Of a stretch of DNA of 28,614 nt, positions 8,484-16,828 are shown piece by piece. Position 1 is the first letter of the stretch; every line of letters starts with the position of its first letter. Made by a program: the position numbers and the translations under genes. Source of the DNA: a virus. Location of the stretch: positions 1 to 28,614 of IMG/VR virus record IMGVR_UViG_3300035698_027260, one strand, 5' to 3'. The notes under the pieces were generated by a model, which was not told the DNA's origin, did not search any database, and saw only the letters and a program-made list of their open reading frames with translations.

Positions 8484-9173
8484 TAGTTCTAAAGAATAAA
8501 GGGAAAACCATCAGCAAATTGTAAAGGATATGGTGTTGTAGTCTCAGCTCTACCCCAAAGAGAGGGGGTTTTTCTAAAATGTCTCGTTTCTGGTGTTTTT
8601 TCCTGTGTTGTCGTTATTATTACTGTCGCTATTATCTTGGTCATCAAGGTTAAGGTTAAAAGGATTTTCATTTCAAACATCATTACCATTAAAATTACTG
8701 ATGCTACGAGCATCCTACGGATGCCCTATACTATGTTAAGAGAGGTTACATAGGATAAGGTTTTAAACCATAGGTGCGGGAGGCTATCCAAACAGAAGGT
8801 TATCATCCACCCTCATGGATTCCTCTTGAAGTCCCGTTTACTTTAAGTAAGAGAGGGAATTCGTAGGCGTGCCACCTTTTTTCTCGAGAGGAGGATTATG
8901 ATCTCCCGCAGAGAAAAACTATCTACTTAATAGTCAGAGAACAACAATTTGATTCAGGAGACGTTATGCTTAGCTCAACGGCCTTCTCATCGGTTTCCCG
9001 ATTATCCACCACTCTAGAATTCCAACCTCTTAGAATTTCCAGATAGCCTTCAATTATGACTTCAAAAAGTCAGCGAAAAGAAGCGGTAGGGATACTCCCA
9101 GATAGTTCTGGTTGAATCAAATTTAGTAGATCCATAAGAATGAATACTTCACTAGGAGGAGGGTGTCAAGAAG
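8484..9173. other. 690-base region without a convincing gene; possible structured RNA and gene remnant
   Basis: No frame here looks like an ordinary gene. On the minus strand 8571-8690 contains a D/N-rich stretch typical of a phage protein tail but broken by a TGA and lacking a start. TGCGGGAG at 8775-8782 and CTCCCGCA at 8904-8911 can pair over 120 bases. On the minus strand an ATCGG-GAAA-CCGAT hairpin with a GNRA loop (around 8987-9000) and the near-repeats GGAATTCTAGAG / GGAAATTCTAAGAG suggest folded RNA. On the plus strand ACCCC-N7-GGGGGTTTTT near 8552-8573 looks terminator-like. I can say it is non-coding and likely structured, not what it does. Confidence 0.4.
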
Positions 9174-10349
9174 TTAGACCTGTTGGGTGAGATATTTAAT
9201 GGCAAGTTTCCTAATACGAGTTTGGTGTTCGAAACCTGTCTTGGTAACTCGGGATGGGAAGATCTCACTGGGATTTTTATTCATCACACTATTGGGGTCC
9301 CATTTGATCCCAAACTCAGCGGCTGCTTCCTGTATGTATTTTAGATACTGGGGCTTAGCTCGGAAGTCCTTAAAGAATTTAATCCAGTTAGGTTTCCAAT
9401 GTCTAACCCTGAAGGCTGATGCGGTAATCCCTGCCATTTCAGCTACTTCCCTTTGGGTAGGGAAACGGCCTTGGTTTTCTACCATATCTAACCAGATAAG
9501 CATCGGTTGGGACTTGCTCCAAGAGGCACGCATAAGATTCCTGATGTTACGGCCTACAGAGGTGTCATGGAACCTGATGGTCTCTCCGTTAGGTGCGGCA
9601 GGAAGCCATTGCTTTAGTTTGGAATAGGCTTGGGGGAAGATAGTTAGCAAGAAGAAGGTACCCGCTTCCTGCTCGGCCATTTCTTCAAGGGCTTCCTCAT
9701 CCGTGTTGTCATCCCGATAGTCCATTTGGACGCCTTTCTCGTCTGTCGGGAATAAAACCTCACGTTTTGTTCTGCCGTCCTGGTCCCCATTCTGCATCTT
9801 TTCTTTTCGTTCCTCACGGTACACCCGGTTCTTGAAGTAACGGCAAAGTTTGCTAGAGGCGACTTCCTTAGGGGTTTCCGTGCCCCGCAGGACCCCCCCG
9901 GATACGGTTTGGCCTACGGCATAGGGCAGATGCTTCCCCTCATCCAGATTAGAACCAAGGCCCATAAGACCCATATTAATAATATCCATGGGGTCTACAC
10001 GCCGTAACCCAAGGTTCTTGATCTTAGACTGCACGCAACCAAAGATAATCCTGAAGGTTCCGGTCTCCTCCGTGGAATACCACTCGGGGTCTAGCTCATG
10101 ACCTTTTTCTTCAAACCATGTTTTAGCGTTCTTAAGTCCACGGCGAGGTCTGCTTTCCTTTCCCCAGGTACCTACGGGAACCCCAGCGGCCCCCTCTAGG
10201 ACTTGTATCCTTAAAAGTATGTCAAGGTCCCGTTCAAGGCTGGCCGTCACCCAGCGGGCAGCTAGACGCGTCAGTGGGGTGCTCTTTTCCCCCGAGGCTT
10301 GTCGGGTTTGTAGGTGCTTTAAGAAGCTTGTCAGGATATTTGTATTCAT
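9174..10349 (-). CDS. sigma-factor-like protein
   Basis: 391 residues. RRVDPMDIINMGLMGLGS resembles sigma region 2.1 (pattern D-I/L-x2-x-G-x-x-GL), followed by a helix CRYFKNRVYREERKEK like the basic end of region 2. Later GRFPTQREVAEMAGITASAFRVRH resembles the helix-turn-helix entry of region 3 or 4 (PT-x2-E-x-A-x2-G-I). A charged acidic insert lies between. No ATPase or polymerase motif is present. AAGGGGA lies before the ATG and a perfect TATAAT on this strand lies about 45 bases upstream, implying early transcription by host polymerase. It is divergent from the second sigma-like gene. A DNA-binding regulator that is not a sigma factor remains possible. Confidence 0.5.
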   Translation of the reverse strand: MNTNILTSFLKHLQTRQASGEKSTPLTRLAARWVTASLERDLDILLRIQVLEGAAGVPVGTWGKESRPRRGLKNAKTWFEEKGHELDPEWYSTEETGTFRIIFGCVQSKIKNLGLRRVDPMDIINMGLMGLGSNLDEGKHLPYAVGQTVSGGVLRGTETPKEVASSKLCRYFKNRVYREERKEKMQNGDQDGRTKREVLFPTDEKGVQMDYRDDNTDEEALEEMAEQEAGTFFLLTIFPQAYSKLKQWLPAAPNGETIRFHDTSVGRNIRNLMRASWSKSQPMLIWLDMVENQGRFPTQREVAEMAGITASAFRVRHWKPNWIKFFKDFRAKPQYLKYIQEAAAEFGIKWDPNSVMNKNPSEIFPSRVTKTGFEHQTRIRKLAIKYLTQQV

Positions 10350-10570
10350 TGCTGTCCCCTTAGAGGAAATACCATTCTAAACATCTGATTATTATAGGCC
10401 AAAGATTGATGTAAAAAAGTGAAGGTTCTTCTTGACTCAGTTTGGGGGTGGAGTAAAGTACCAAAGGTTGTGATGGACATTGCTCTTTTTCCCTAGCCTC
10501 GTCCGCGACGTCATAACCGAGGAACCCAAGGTGCCATACCTAACGGCTGTCACCCAAGGAGGACATTTGT
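10350..10570. promoter_or_regulatory. divergent promoter region between the two sigma-like genes
   Basis: For the leftward gene a perfect minus-strand -10 TATAAT occupies 10391-10396 with a poor T-rich -35. For the rightward gene TTGACT (10433-10438) and TAAAGT (10455-10460) are separated by 16 bases, a good primary-sigma promoter. Downstream, AAGGAGG (about 10556) is the ribosome binding site of the rightward gene. Both promoters look host-type, unlike the two-part element used in the tRNA island, which suggests early expression of both regulators. Confidence 0.55.
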
Positions 10571-11599
10571 ATGACAATTAAGCTGCCCACTTCTAGTGGT
10601 TTTCGGGACTCTTTACTTCGGGTCTTGGGAGACCTGTCCAAGAACACCCCTAACAAATTTGTCCTCGTTAAGGACAACCTGCACAAAGCTGTTATCCGCA
10701 AAGCGGGCTACAACCCGTACAAGCTAGGCATCTATGGAACTCCGGAAGCTGGTTGGTGCTTTGAGGGCATTTGTAAGCCTGCAGGGTTTCGACGAAAGAT
10801 CGTTATTGCTTATCAAAAGATGCACAGGGGTAGTAAGAACCCTCTTGTAGTCGGGGGTAATCGGGGGTACTGGGCACTGACTGAGGCGGGTGTGGCTGCA
10901 GCAATGGCTTTAGAGAAGGTGGCTTGTAAACAGCCTAATCTCACCGCAGAATTCCTAGGCCGCAGACTCAAACAAACTAAGGGGGGACTTCTCTCCCTTT
11001 TACGTATCCGCATAGCCGCAAAAATACCCACATCGGCATCTGCTTCTTTAGTGGAAGATCATGTGCAAAATTGTTTGGTTAGGCTTATTCATAGGGACTC
11101 TTTACGTTCCCGTATCTTGTTGGGGCTTCCTATCATGGATCATCATATAGCTTCTTGGGCCGTCAACTCTGCCTATGCCGATGTTCGGAATGATGGAACT
11201 GAGCCCTTGGCCCGAGAATTCCGTGGGAGTAAAACGGAAAAAGAAAAGGCACGAGGCGCCGCCGCTCCCGCCGCTCTTCATCGGAGTTTAGATGACACTA
11301 TTGCCATGTATGACGAAACCGGTGGGTTGCTAGATATTGCTGGGGATGAGAGTCATTTTGAGGATGTCACTACGTTCCGAGCGATTTGGGAAAAAGTCGT
11401 GGGGGTTGTGGAAGAAAAAATGGGTTCCGATAAGGTTCGTTTACTAACCTTACGGGCAAAAGGATATACCCTTCAGGAGATAGCTACCGAAATGGAGATC
11501 CCTAAAACGAAGGTTTCAGTGGCGTTAGCTACAATGAAGGATCTCGCACGTAAAACTGTCATGGCAGATTCCATAGCCATACACGAAATCTTTGCCTGA
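10571..11599 (+). CDS. sigma-70-family-like protein with N-terminal winged-helix-like part
   Basis: 342 residues. SLVEDHVQNCLVRLIHRDS resembles sigma region 2.1-2.2, continued by MDHHIASWAVNSAYADVRND in place of regions 2.3-2.4. The C-terminal RLLTLRAKGYTLQEIATEMEIPKTKVSVAL is a clear region 4 helix-turn-helix (L-x-G-Y-T/S-x-x-E-I-A). The first 120 residues include GNRGYWALTEAGVAAA, the strand-turn typical of a winged-helix wing (compare GKWALTEKG in Mrr-like N-termini). The start follows AAGGAGG at good distance. A hairpin terminator lies about 85 bases past the stop. It probably redirects RNA polymerase to phage promoters; the two-part motif in this window is the obvious candidate target. 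Confidence 0.65.
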   Translation: MTIKLPTSSGFRDSLLRVLGDLSKNTPNKFVLVKDNLHKAVIRKAGYNPYKLGIYGTPEAGWCFEGICKPAGFRRKIVIAYQKMHRGSKNPLVVGGNRGYWALTEAGVAAAMALEKVACKQPNLTAEFLGRRLKQTKGGLLSLLRIRIAAKIPTSASASLVEDHVQNCLVRLIHRDSLRSRILLGLPIMDHHIASWAVNSAYADVRNDGTEPLAREFRGSKTEKEKARGAAAPAALHRSLDDTIAMYDETGGLLDIAGDESHFEDVTTFRAIWEKVVGVVEEKMGSDKVRLLTLRAKGYTLQEIATEMEIPKTKVSVALATMKDLARKTVMADSIAIHEIFA

Positions 11600-11682
11600 A
11601 AAGACCGCCCTGGTTTCAATTCTAAGGGGTGTTGCACTGCTATGAGTGTGAATAGATAGACTTCACTTAAAAGAAGCGTGGC

Positions 11683-11708
11683 GCCCCTAGGAGTTTATCC
11701 GTAGGGGC
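11683..11708. terminator. bidirectional terminator hairpin between convergent genes
   Basis: GCCCCTA at 11683-11689 pairs with TAGGGGC at 11702-11708, extended inside by GGA/TCC. TTTCG follows on the plus strand and CTTCTTTT on the minus strand a little further. It lies between the stop of the rightward sigma-like gene and the stop of the leftward repeat protein, so it can serve both. Confidence 0.65.
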
Positions 11709-11739
11709 TTTCGTACACTGACGGGAGGGGCTACTTAGA

Positions 11740-12960
11740 TTAGGGTCTATCCCAAGCCAACCATTCACTAACTGTAGTAGTATCATCGGAAGCGGATCTT
11801 CCGTGACTCCCTTTGTATTCCGTTTTAGCCTGTGAAAGTTTCTTCGGACGGAAACGTATGTCCCTTTCTACTGCGGGGATGCCATTTTTCTTAGCGTTCT
11901 TCATTTCCCGCAGGCTCATGTAACCAAGCTCAGCGCCGCCATGTCCTAAGTCCGCCCATCCAAAGAAAGTATCTTTCCCATCAAATTCTGTGATGAACCA
12001 AACAGCATCCGACCAGGGACAAAAGAATTTAACATAGACCATAGGGTCTTTCACTTCGTCCTGTGCATAGAGGGCTGGGATTTTCCTAGCTGTTCCCGCG
12101 GGTAAAAACTGGTAGTTACCCGCTTCTTTCTTCTCTTCCATGACTTCTAACTTGTCATAGTATTTAGGGTCTTCCGTGAGATGGTCCATAGCGATTTCCT
12201 GAGCTGTATCAGAATCATCAGTATGCTCCTTCTCTACTTTGGTTCCCTTAGCTAAAGACTTAGTATCAAAGTCGGCAGGTTTTTTACCCTCAGCTAGACC
12301 ACCGGGGATCTTGGAGGCAGCGGCTTTGAAGTTATCCTTATACTTCTCTTTCATGTCATTCCAGATTTTCTTGTCCTCTGGAGTCATGTTTTCAGTAGGG
12401 TCCGCGGGTACGCCTTCCTCAAAGCGGGCTTCTATCTCGTCGCCTTCCTCATCCTCGTCGGCCTCTTTAGGAGTGCCTTCATAGCGAGCCAGTAACAAGT
12501 CTGATGCTTGGGCCAAACGTAGTTTTTCCGTTAGACGAACGCGAGCAACAATAACGGGCTCCTCCGCATGCTGACAAGGGCAACCGGAATCTTCTTCTGG
12601 CCCTGTACCGTCGGGAATCCCTGGGGTGTTCCATCCGGCGCCTTTCTCTTGTGGTTTAGTAGCATCCCCTGGGAGCAAGGATTTAGTTTCCTCTTTAGCA
12701 CCACCACCTGAAAGACTTGTAACTTCCGTGTCGTCTTTAAGGTCAACATTCAGAATAGCTTCTAAGGAGCTGTCTTTAGGGCTTGCTTTTTTGAAGTTGT
12801 CCCTGTTCTTTTCATTCTCATCTACCCAGCGGTCAGCAGCTTCAGGATTGCCGTGGTCCCGTAGATACTCAGGGACATCAATACTAACGCCTTCCTCAAA
12901 CCTACTCTCGTGTTCTTTTTGCTGGGCCATCACTTGTAGTTTCTTTAGATAATCAGACAT
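11740..12960 (-). CDS. modular protein with DUF2958-like domain and internal repeats
   Basis: 406 residues from the ATG with GGAGG five bases upstream; that start overlaps the previous gene by 8 bases. Two related segments beginning RFEEGV (R20 and R179) each run about 40 residues and end in a DNFK motif, with W in the middle. Around 250-277 AQEIAMDHLTEDPKYYDKLEVME resembles a small DUF5661-type helical domain. Around 290-355 PALYAQDEVKDPMVYVKFF and FDGKDTFFGWADLG and ELGYMSLREM match the DUF2958 pattern (LY..D, VKFF, EFDG.DTFFG, ELGY.SL). Linkers are acidic and low in complexity. The function of DUF2958 is unknown. Modular layout and coupling to the peptidase gene suggest an accessory or virion-cargo protein. 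Confidence 0.65.
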   Translation of the reverse strand: MSDYLKKLQVMAQQKEHESRFEEGVSIDVPEYLRDHGNPEAADRWVDENEKNRDNFKKASPKDSSLEAILNVDLKDDTEVTSLSGGGAKEETKSLLPGDATKPQEKGAGWNTPGIPDGTGPEEDSGCPCQHAEEPVIVARVRLTEKLRLAQASDLLLARYEGTPKEADEDEEGDEIEARFEEGVPADPTENMTPEDKKIWNDMKEKYKDNFKAAASKIPGGLAEGKKPADFDTKSLAKGTKVEKEHTDDSDTAQEIAMDHLTEDPKYYDKLEVMEEKKEAGNYQFLPAGTARKIPALYAQDEVKDPMVYVKFFCPWSDAVWFITEFDGKDTFFGWADLGHGGAELGYMSLREMKNAKKNGIPAVERDIRFRPKKLSQAKTEYKGSHGRSASDDTTTVSEWLAWDRP

Positions 12961-15900
12961 TTTCTCCTCCTGAGAGATATCGTTGGGCAATTCGTTTAGC
13001 TTTATCACTAACTTGGGAGGCAACCATTTGACGGCCTTCCGTAGTGATTTCGGGCTGTACTACCATAGCAGGACGTCTTACTAAATAGTCCGGCCATTTT
13101 TCGTACCACTTACCATAGAATTCCGATTTAGGAACTATTCTAACTGTTTCATCCGGATCAGGCATATTTGGGTCAGCCACACTTACGGTGAGATCCTCAT
13201 CCACATCAAAGATTACGGATGCGTGGCTCCATGGACGGCCTTCCGGATTCCAAGCTATCATAACGGGGTAACCCTGGTCAGTATATTCTTTTACCTGCCG
13301 AAGAGTTGCCGGACAGATAAAAGTGATCCGTTGGCCATAATGCTGAGCTGCTGCGAAAGCACTCTCCCAGGAAGCTCCTTGCATAGGCATGGCGCCCATG
13401 ACCTTATTGACTAGCTCTGGGGTTGTTTCCTCCGGAGCTAGACCATTCGCCCTTAGGCACATGGACAAACTGGTTGTCATACAATTATACTGATTCTGCT
13501 GACGGACAGGGGTGACCCCAGCGGCAGCTTGTTTTAGTTTCATTTTTTCTCCTAAAGGATAGCCAGCCTTTGTGACGGCTTTATATAATTCATCTACGGC
13601 ACGTTTCCATTTCTTAGGCGACTTAGCTTTCCAAATTTTAAAATGAGAATTAGTTTCTAAATGCTTGGGCTCTTTTGACATGCCCGTAAAATCTCTAAAG
13701 GCTTCTTGGTGGTTCCTACTGGCGATGTTCCGTATTTTCCGAAGGAAGTTACGGATGGCACCCCCTAAATCCGTTTGGAATTCTGGCTCTTTAAGGGCGT
13801 GTTCCCCTTGACCATGCTGCCTATAAAAGTCTGTTCTGAGATAGCCACCAGGGTTGCGGTCAGGGTCACGCATATTGGAGGGCGGGAGCCCCGCCAAATC
13901 TTTTAGGCCCTTTAGTTCTTTAAGGAGTGTTTGACCTACATGCTGCATTTCATGTGTTAAGGTGGAATCTAATTCTGAAAGCACATCTTTGAAACTCTTT
14001 ACTGATTTGGGTGTTGCGTATATGTCCTTTACGTCTAACTGTTTTTTATTGGGGTCCCATTGTCCGGTGTCCCCGGAGTGCTCCTCGAAAGCCAGCACAC
14101 ATAGGATAGGGGACCAACCCTTTTCTTTAAGTACTTTTTCAGCCTTAATGTTACTTTTGGTATATTTCCAACCTTTCAGATTAAGTGGGAACTTCTTTTT
14201 TGCTGTACTAGAATATGTTCTTGCTTTCTGAGTGTGTTTTAAACATTCACGACGGAGAAGCTGTAATTCAACCATAGAAGTATCTTGGTTTTTATTGGTT
14301 TGGAGTAGTGTTTTGATTTTTTTAAGTATGGTTTTGCCTAGGCGGTTGCACACTTCTTGGGCATCATTAATATTTTGTGGGTATACAGTAGCACCCTTAA
14401 AATTAAGCTTTTGCTTCCCAGAAGCAACTAGAAAATTGTTCCCTACTCTGCGTACTCCGATAGTAAAGGCATCAAAACCAAAAGTAACCGTAATGCTACG
14501 GGTTTGTCTGTTTTTCATCTTATCCATTGTTCGGAGACCATGTAGGAAACCCTCGACTTGCAAGCGGGCTTCTAAAAGGCTTTGTGTTTCCCCAACTCTT
14601 ATGGCATACTTCCTGTTCACAAACACTAAGAGGTTACTTGCATAAATAGATCTCATCCAATTGCCTACTTCCGCAAGCATTGCTGGGGGTGCTTCGAACA
14701 AACCTGCTTGCTTTTTTTGGGCTTCCCAATAACTGGCTACAACATTTGCGGAGGATGTACTTTTTAGTTTCATGGGTCCTCCTAAAGAAAATCCCGCTTT
14801 CTTAGCTTCTTTGAAAAGCTCATTAACGGCTTTCTGCCATTTTTTAGGAGCCCTATTCCTCCAGATTTTGAAATGGCGGTTCAGGGCTAGATACTGTTCC
14901 TGTTTAATGAAAGTCGTTTCCGGAGAGAGCCCCGTAAAATTTCTAAACGCTTGCCCATGTGCTTTTCTAGGAACCTCTTTCATCTGCTGAAAGAACTCCC
15001 GCACAGCATTCCCTAAATCAGTTTGAAATTCAATATCTTGGAGTGTATGTTCCCCACGACCGTAGCTATAAGGTTTGTCTTTGCGATACCCATGTGGGTC
15101 CCTTTCTGGGTCTCGTATTTTTTTAGGGGGTAAACCAGTAGGCTCCTTAAGATCCTTTAGGACTTGCAGAAGGGTTTGACCTACATGGAGCATCTCATGT
15201 TCCACAGTGCCTAGGACTTGTGCCAAACCTAAATGGAAAGTTTCCAACCGTTGTGGTTGTGGCCTGAGCACATCAACCTCCAATTGTTTTTTGGATGCGT
15301 ACCATTGCCCACTACGGGCACGATGACCTTTGAAGTCCAAGAAACAATTGATAGAAGACCAACCCTTTTTTTTCAGCATCGCTTCAGGCTGATCCATGTC
15401 TTTTACATATTTCCAATCTTTCAGATCAATCGTGAATGTCTTTTTTGCTTTGCCAGTATAGTTCTTTGCTTTGGGGGTGTACTTGAGGCATTCCCTTTTA
15501 AGGCGTAGTAGCTCAACCCTGGTGTAAATTTCAGATTCCTTATCCCCATCCCCACGGATTTCTAAGCCCCGTAGCTCTAATTGGAAATCCATAATTTCTC
15601 TTTGAGCTTTCCAGCCTATCCAATTCTGAGCATCTTCTGCGCTATAAGGATATCGTTGGCGTTTGAACGTTAGTCGTTTTTTTCCCTGGTCCACTAAAAA
15701 ACGAGGGGCTTGGTCATCAGGGTACGCTACACGACGGATACCTAAGATTGAAGAGTGGTATAAGGTTTCTATCTTATGTGATCTGGTCTCACCAACTTTC
15801 ATTTTGGTGATGTCATAGTTAATAAAAGCCTCTAGCTCTTTAATATGGTCTTCTAATTGTTTTTTCAGCCCCACCATCCGTTGCAGGTACTTCTCTACAA

Positions 15901-16012
15901 AAACCAGCACATTCCCGGCATACACGGAGGACATCCAGTCTTTGACTTGCTTGGTCATCACAGGTGGAGCTTGGAGTGACCCTGCATCCTTCGTTTTATT
16001 TAGAGAGTTCAT
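12953..16012 (-). CDS. tandem metallopeptidase-like domains plus C39-like cysteine peptidase domain
   Basis: 1019 residues in three parts. Residues about 15-420 and 435-835 are two copies of one domain, each starting near APPxM...W-MxS-x-YA-x-N-LVFV, each with an HExxH zinc motif (HEMLH at 272-276, HEMQH at 687-691) and a later GEH...EFQTDLG that could supply the third ligand. Residues about 838-965 form a papain-like C39-type domain: QQNQYNCMTTSLSMCL with C844 as nucleophile, PWSHASVIFDVDED with H930, and a following D. The C-terminus ends KRIAQRYLSGG. No signal peptide or membrane helix is seen. Duplicated potential proteases fused to a third suggest a virion-packaged or host-modifying enzyme. 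Activity is inferred; the peptidase families beyond the motifs are not identified. Confidence 0.7.
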   Translation of the reverse strand: MNSLNKTKDAGSLQAPPVMTKQVKDWMSSVYAGNVLVFVEKYLQRMVGLKKQLEDHIKELEAFINYDITKMKVGETRSHKIETLYHSSILGIRRVAYPDDQAPRFLVDQGKKRLTFKRQRYPYSAEDAQNWIGWKAQREIMDFQLELRGLEIRGDGDKESEIYTRVELLRLKRECLKYTPKAKNYTGKAKKTFTIDLKDWKYVKDMDQPEAMLKKKGWSSINCFLDFKGHRARSGQWYASKKQLEVDVLRPQPQRLETFHLGLAQVLGTVEHEMLHVGQTLLQVLKDLKEPTGLPPKKIRDPERDPHGYRKDKPYSYGRGEHTLQDIEFQTDLGNAVREFFQQMKEVPRKAHGQAFRNFTGLSPETTFIKQEQYLALNRHFKIWRNRAPKKWQKAVNELFKEAKKAGFSLGGPMKLKSTSSANVVASYWEAQKKQAGLFEAPPAMLAEVGNWMRSIYASNLLVFVNRKYAIRVGETQSLLEARLQVEGFLHGLRTMDKMKNRQTRSITVTFGFDAFTIGVRRVGNNFLVASGKQKLNFKGATVYPQNINDAQEVCNRLGKTILKKIKTLLQTNKNQDTSMVELQLLRRECLKHTQKARTYSSTAKKKFPLNLKGWKYTKSNIKAEKVLKEKGWSPILCVLAFEEHSGDTGQWDPNKKQLDVKDIYATPKSVKSFKDVLSELDSTLTHEMQHVGQTLLKELKGLKDLAGLPPSNMRDPDRNPGGYLRTDFYRQHGQGEHALKEPEFQTDLGGAIRNFLRKIRNIASRNHQEAFRDFTGMSKEPKHLETNSHFKIWKAKSPKKWKRAVDELYKAVTKAGYPLGEKMKLKQAAAGVTPVRQQNQYNCMTTSLSMCLRANGLAPEETTPELVNKVMGAMPMQGASWESAFAAAQHYGQRITFICPATLRQVKEYTDQGYPVMIAWNPEGRPWSHASVIFDVDEDLTVSVADPNMPDPDETVRIVPKSEFYGKWYEKWPDYLVRRPAMVVQPEITTEGRQMVASQVSDKAKRIAQRYLSGGENV

Positions 16013-16082
16013 TTCTTTACAGCACCCCTAGGCTAGTCCTGTTTGGGGCATTTCATAGGCTTAAAAACGGAGGGGGTTTTGG

Positions 16083-16319
16083 TTAGTGTTGTATGTAGTC
16101 GAATCCGTCGGGGCTGTCGTAGGTAGTAACAGTGGCTTTACTGGCATCAATACCAAGGTCTACACCGTCAACTAAACCTTCACCGTAGCCTGCTTGTAGG
16201 CCCAAGTGAAAGGCTTCTTGGGGATCGGTTCCTTCAGGGACGACCCTCTTTCGTAAATCCCGAAAGCGCTCCCAGATGCGTGGGCGGCGTAAGGATAGAA
16301 TGGTATCAAGTAAACTCAT
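16083..16319 (-). CDS. small hypothetical protein
   Basis: 78 residues, unrecognised. N-terminus is basic and helical (LLDTILSLRRPRIWERFRDLRKR), the middle is Gly-rich (HLGLQAGYGEGLVDGVDLGI). GAGGAG lies seven bases before the ATG, which is why I accept it. It lies between a Gly-rich small gene and the peptidase gene, in the same direction, probably in one operon downstream of the chaperonin. Confidence 0.65.
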   Translation of the reverse strand: MSLLDTILSLRRPRIWERFRDLRKRVVPEGTDPQEAFHLGLQAGYGEGLVDGVDLGIDASKATVTTYDSPDGFDYIQH

Positions 16320-16342
16320 AAAACAACTCCTCTACGTCTATA

Positions 16343-16828
16343 CTAACCCTGTTTGGCTACCATTTCCAGCATTTCTCGTGCGGACTCTGGTGACAACTTA
16401 GGTAGACAGGCTCCAATTTGGGTATCAACTTTGGCAGCGAGAGCCTTCGCTAACCATTGTTTTTCAGTGTCGTTGGCTTTTATATAGTTGCCAAGGTATT
16501 CGTCATCTTGTGCTATTTCCATAAGGGCTATTAGGAATGCTTCCCTTCGGACAGCTTCAGTTAGTAAGCCATGGGCAATATGCTGAAACCCACCACCGGG
16601 CCAGCTTGATATGGTTTTCTGATCCTCTGGAGAGGACACATCGTGGAAAGACCTTAGTTGTCCCCGCTCATTTACGGTGAGTGTTATGGTCAGTTTTGCT
16701 GAGGTTGTACCTTTAGCCATTTTCCCAGTTTCCATATTAGCAGCCCCGGAATCGCTCCGAGGAACGCTGCCCCCAGAACCGCCATGCTTAGTATTATTAC
16801 CGTTCCCATCTGTTCCATTTTTATTCAC
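16343..16828 (-). CDS. hypothetical protein with Gly/Asn/Ser-rich N-terminus
   Basis: 161 residues, unrecognised. It starts with GTG overlapping the chaperonin stop by 8 bases, with GGAGG six bases upstream inside the chaperonin gene. Residues 1-35 are flexible (NGTDGNGNNTKHGGSGG), then a short beta segment (AKLTITLTVNERGQLRSF) and a helical C-terminal half (LLTEAVRREAFLIALMEIAQDD; ESAREMLEMVAKQG). Tight coupling to a chaperonin might mean a cofactor, but it does not resemble GroES (no mobile-loop IVL and beta-barrel pattern), so I do not claim this. A near-match to the two-part promoter motif lies just upstream. Confidence 0.68.
   Translation of the reverse strand: MNKNGTDGNGNNTKHGGSGGSVPRSDSGAANMETGKMAKGTTSAKLTITLTVNERGQLRSFHDVSSPEDQKTISSWPGGGFQHIAHGLLTEAVRREAFLIALMEIAQDDEYLGNYIKANDTEKQWLAKALAAKVDTQIGACLPKLSPESAREMLEMVAKQG

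Noticed and set aside
8489-8713. 74-residue minus-strand frame beginning MLVASVILMVMMFEMK
   Set aside because: No ribosome binding site, and a better-looking protein tail is read in another frame of the same bases, so the hydrophobic start is a frame artefact.
16343-16828. GroES-like co-chaperonin next to GroEL
   Set aside because: The protein has a Gly-rich disordered start and helical C-terminus, without the GroES mobile loop or beta-barrel pattern.
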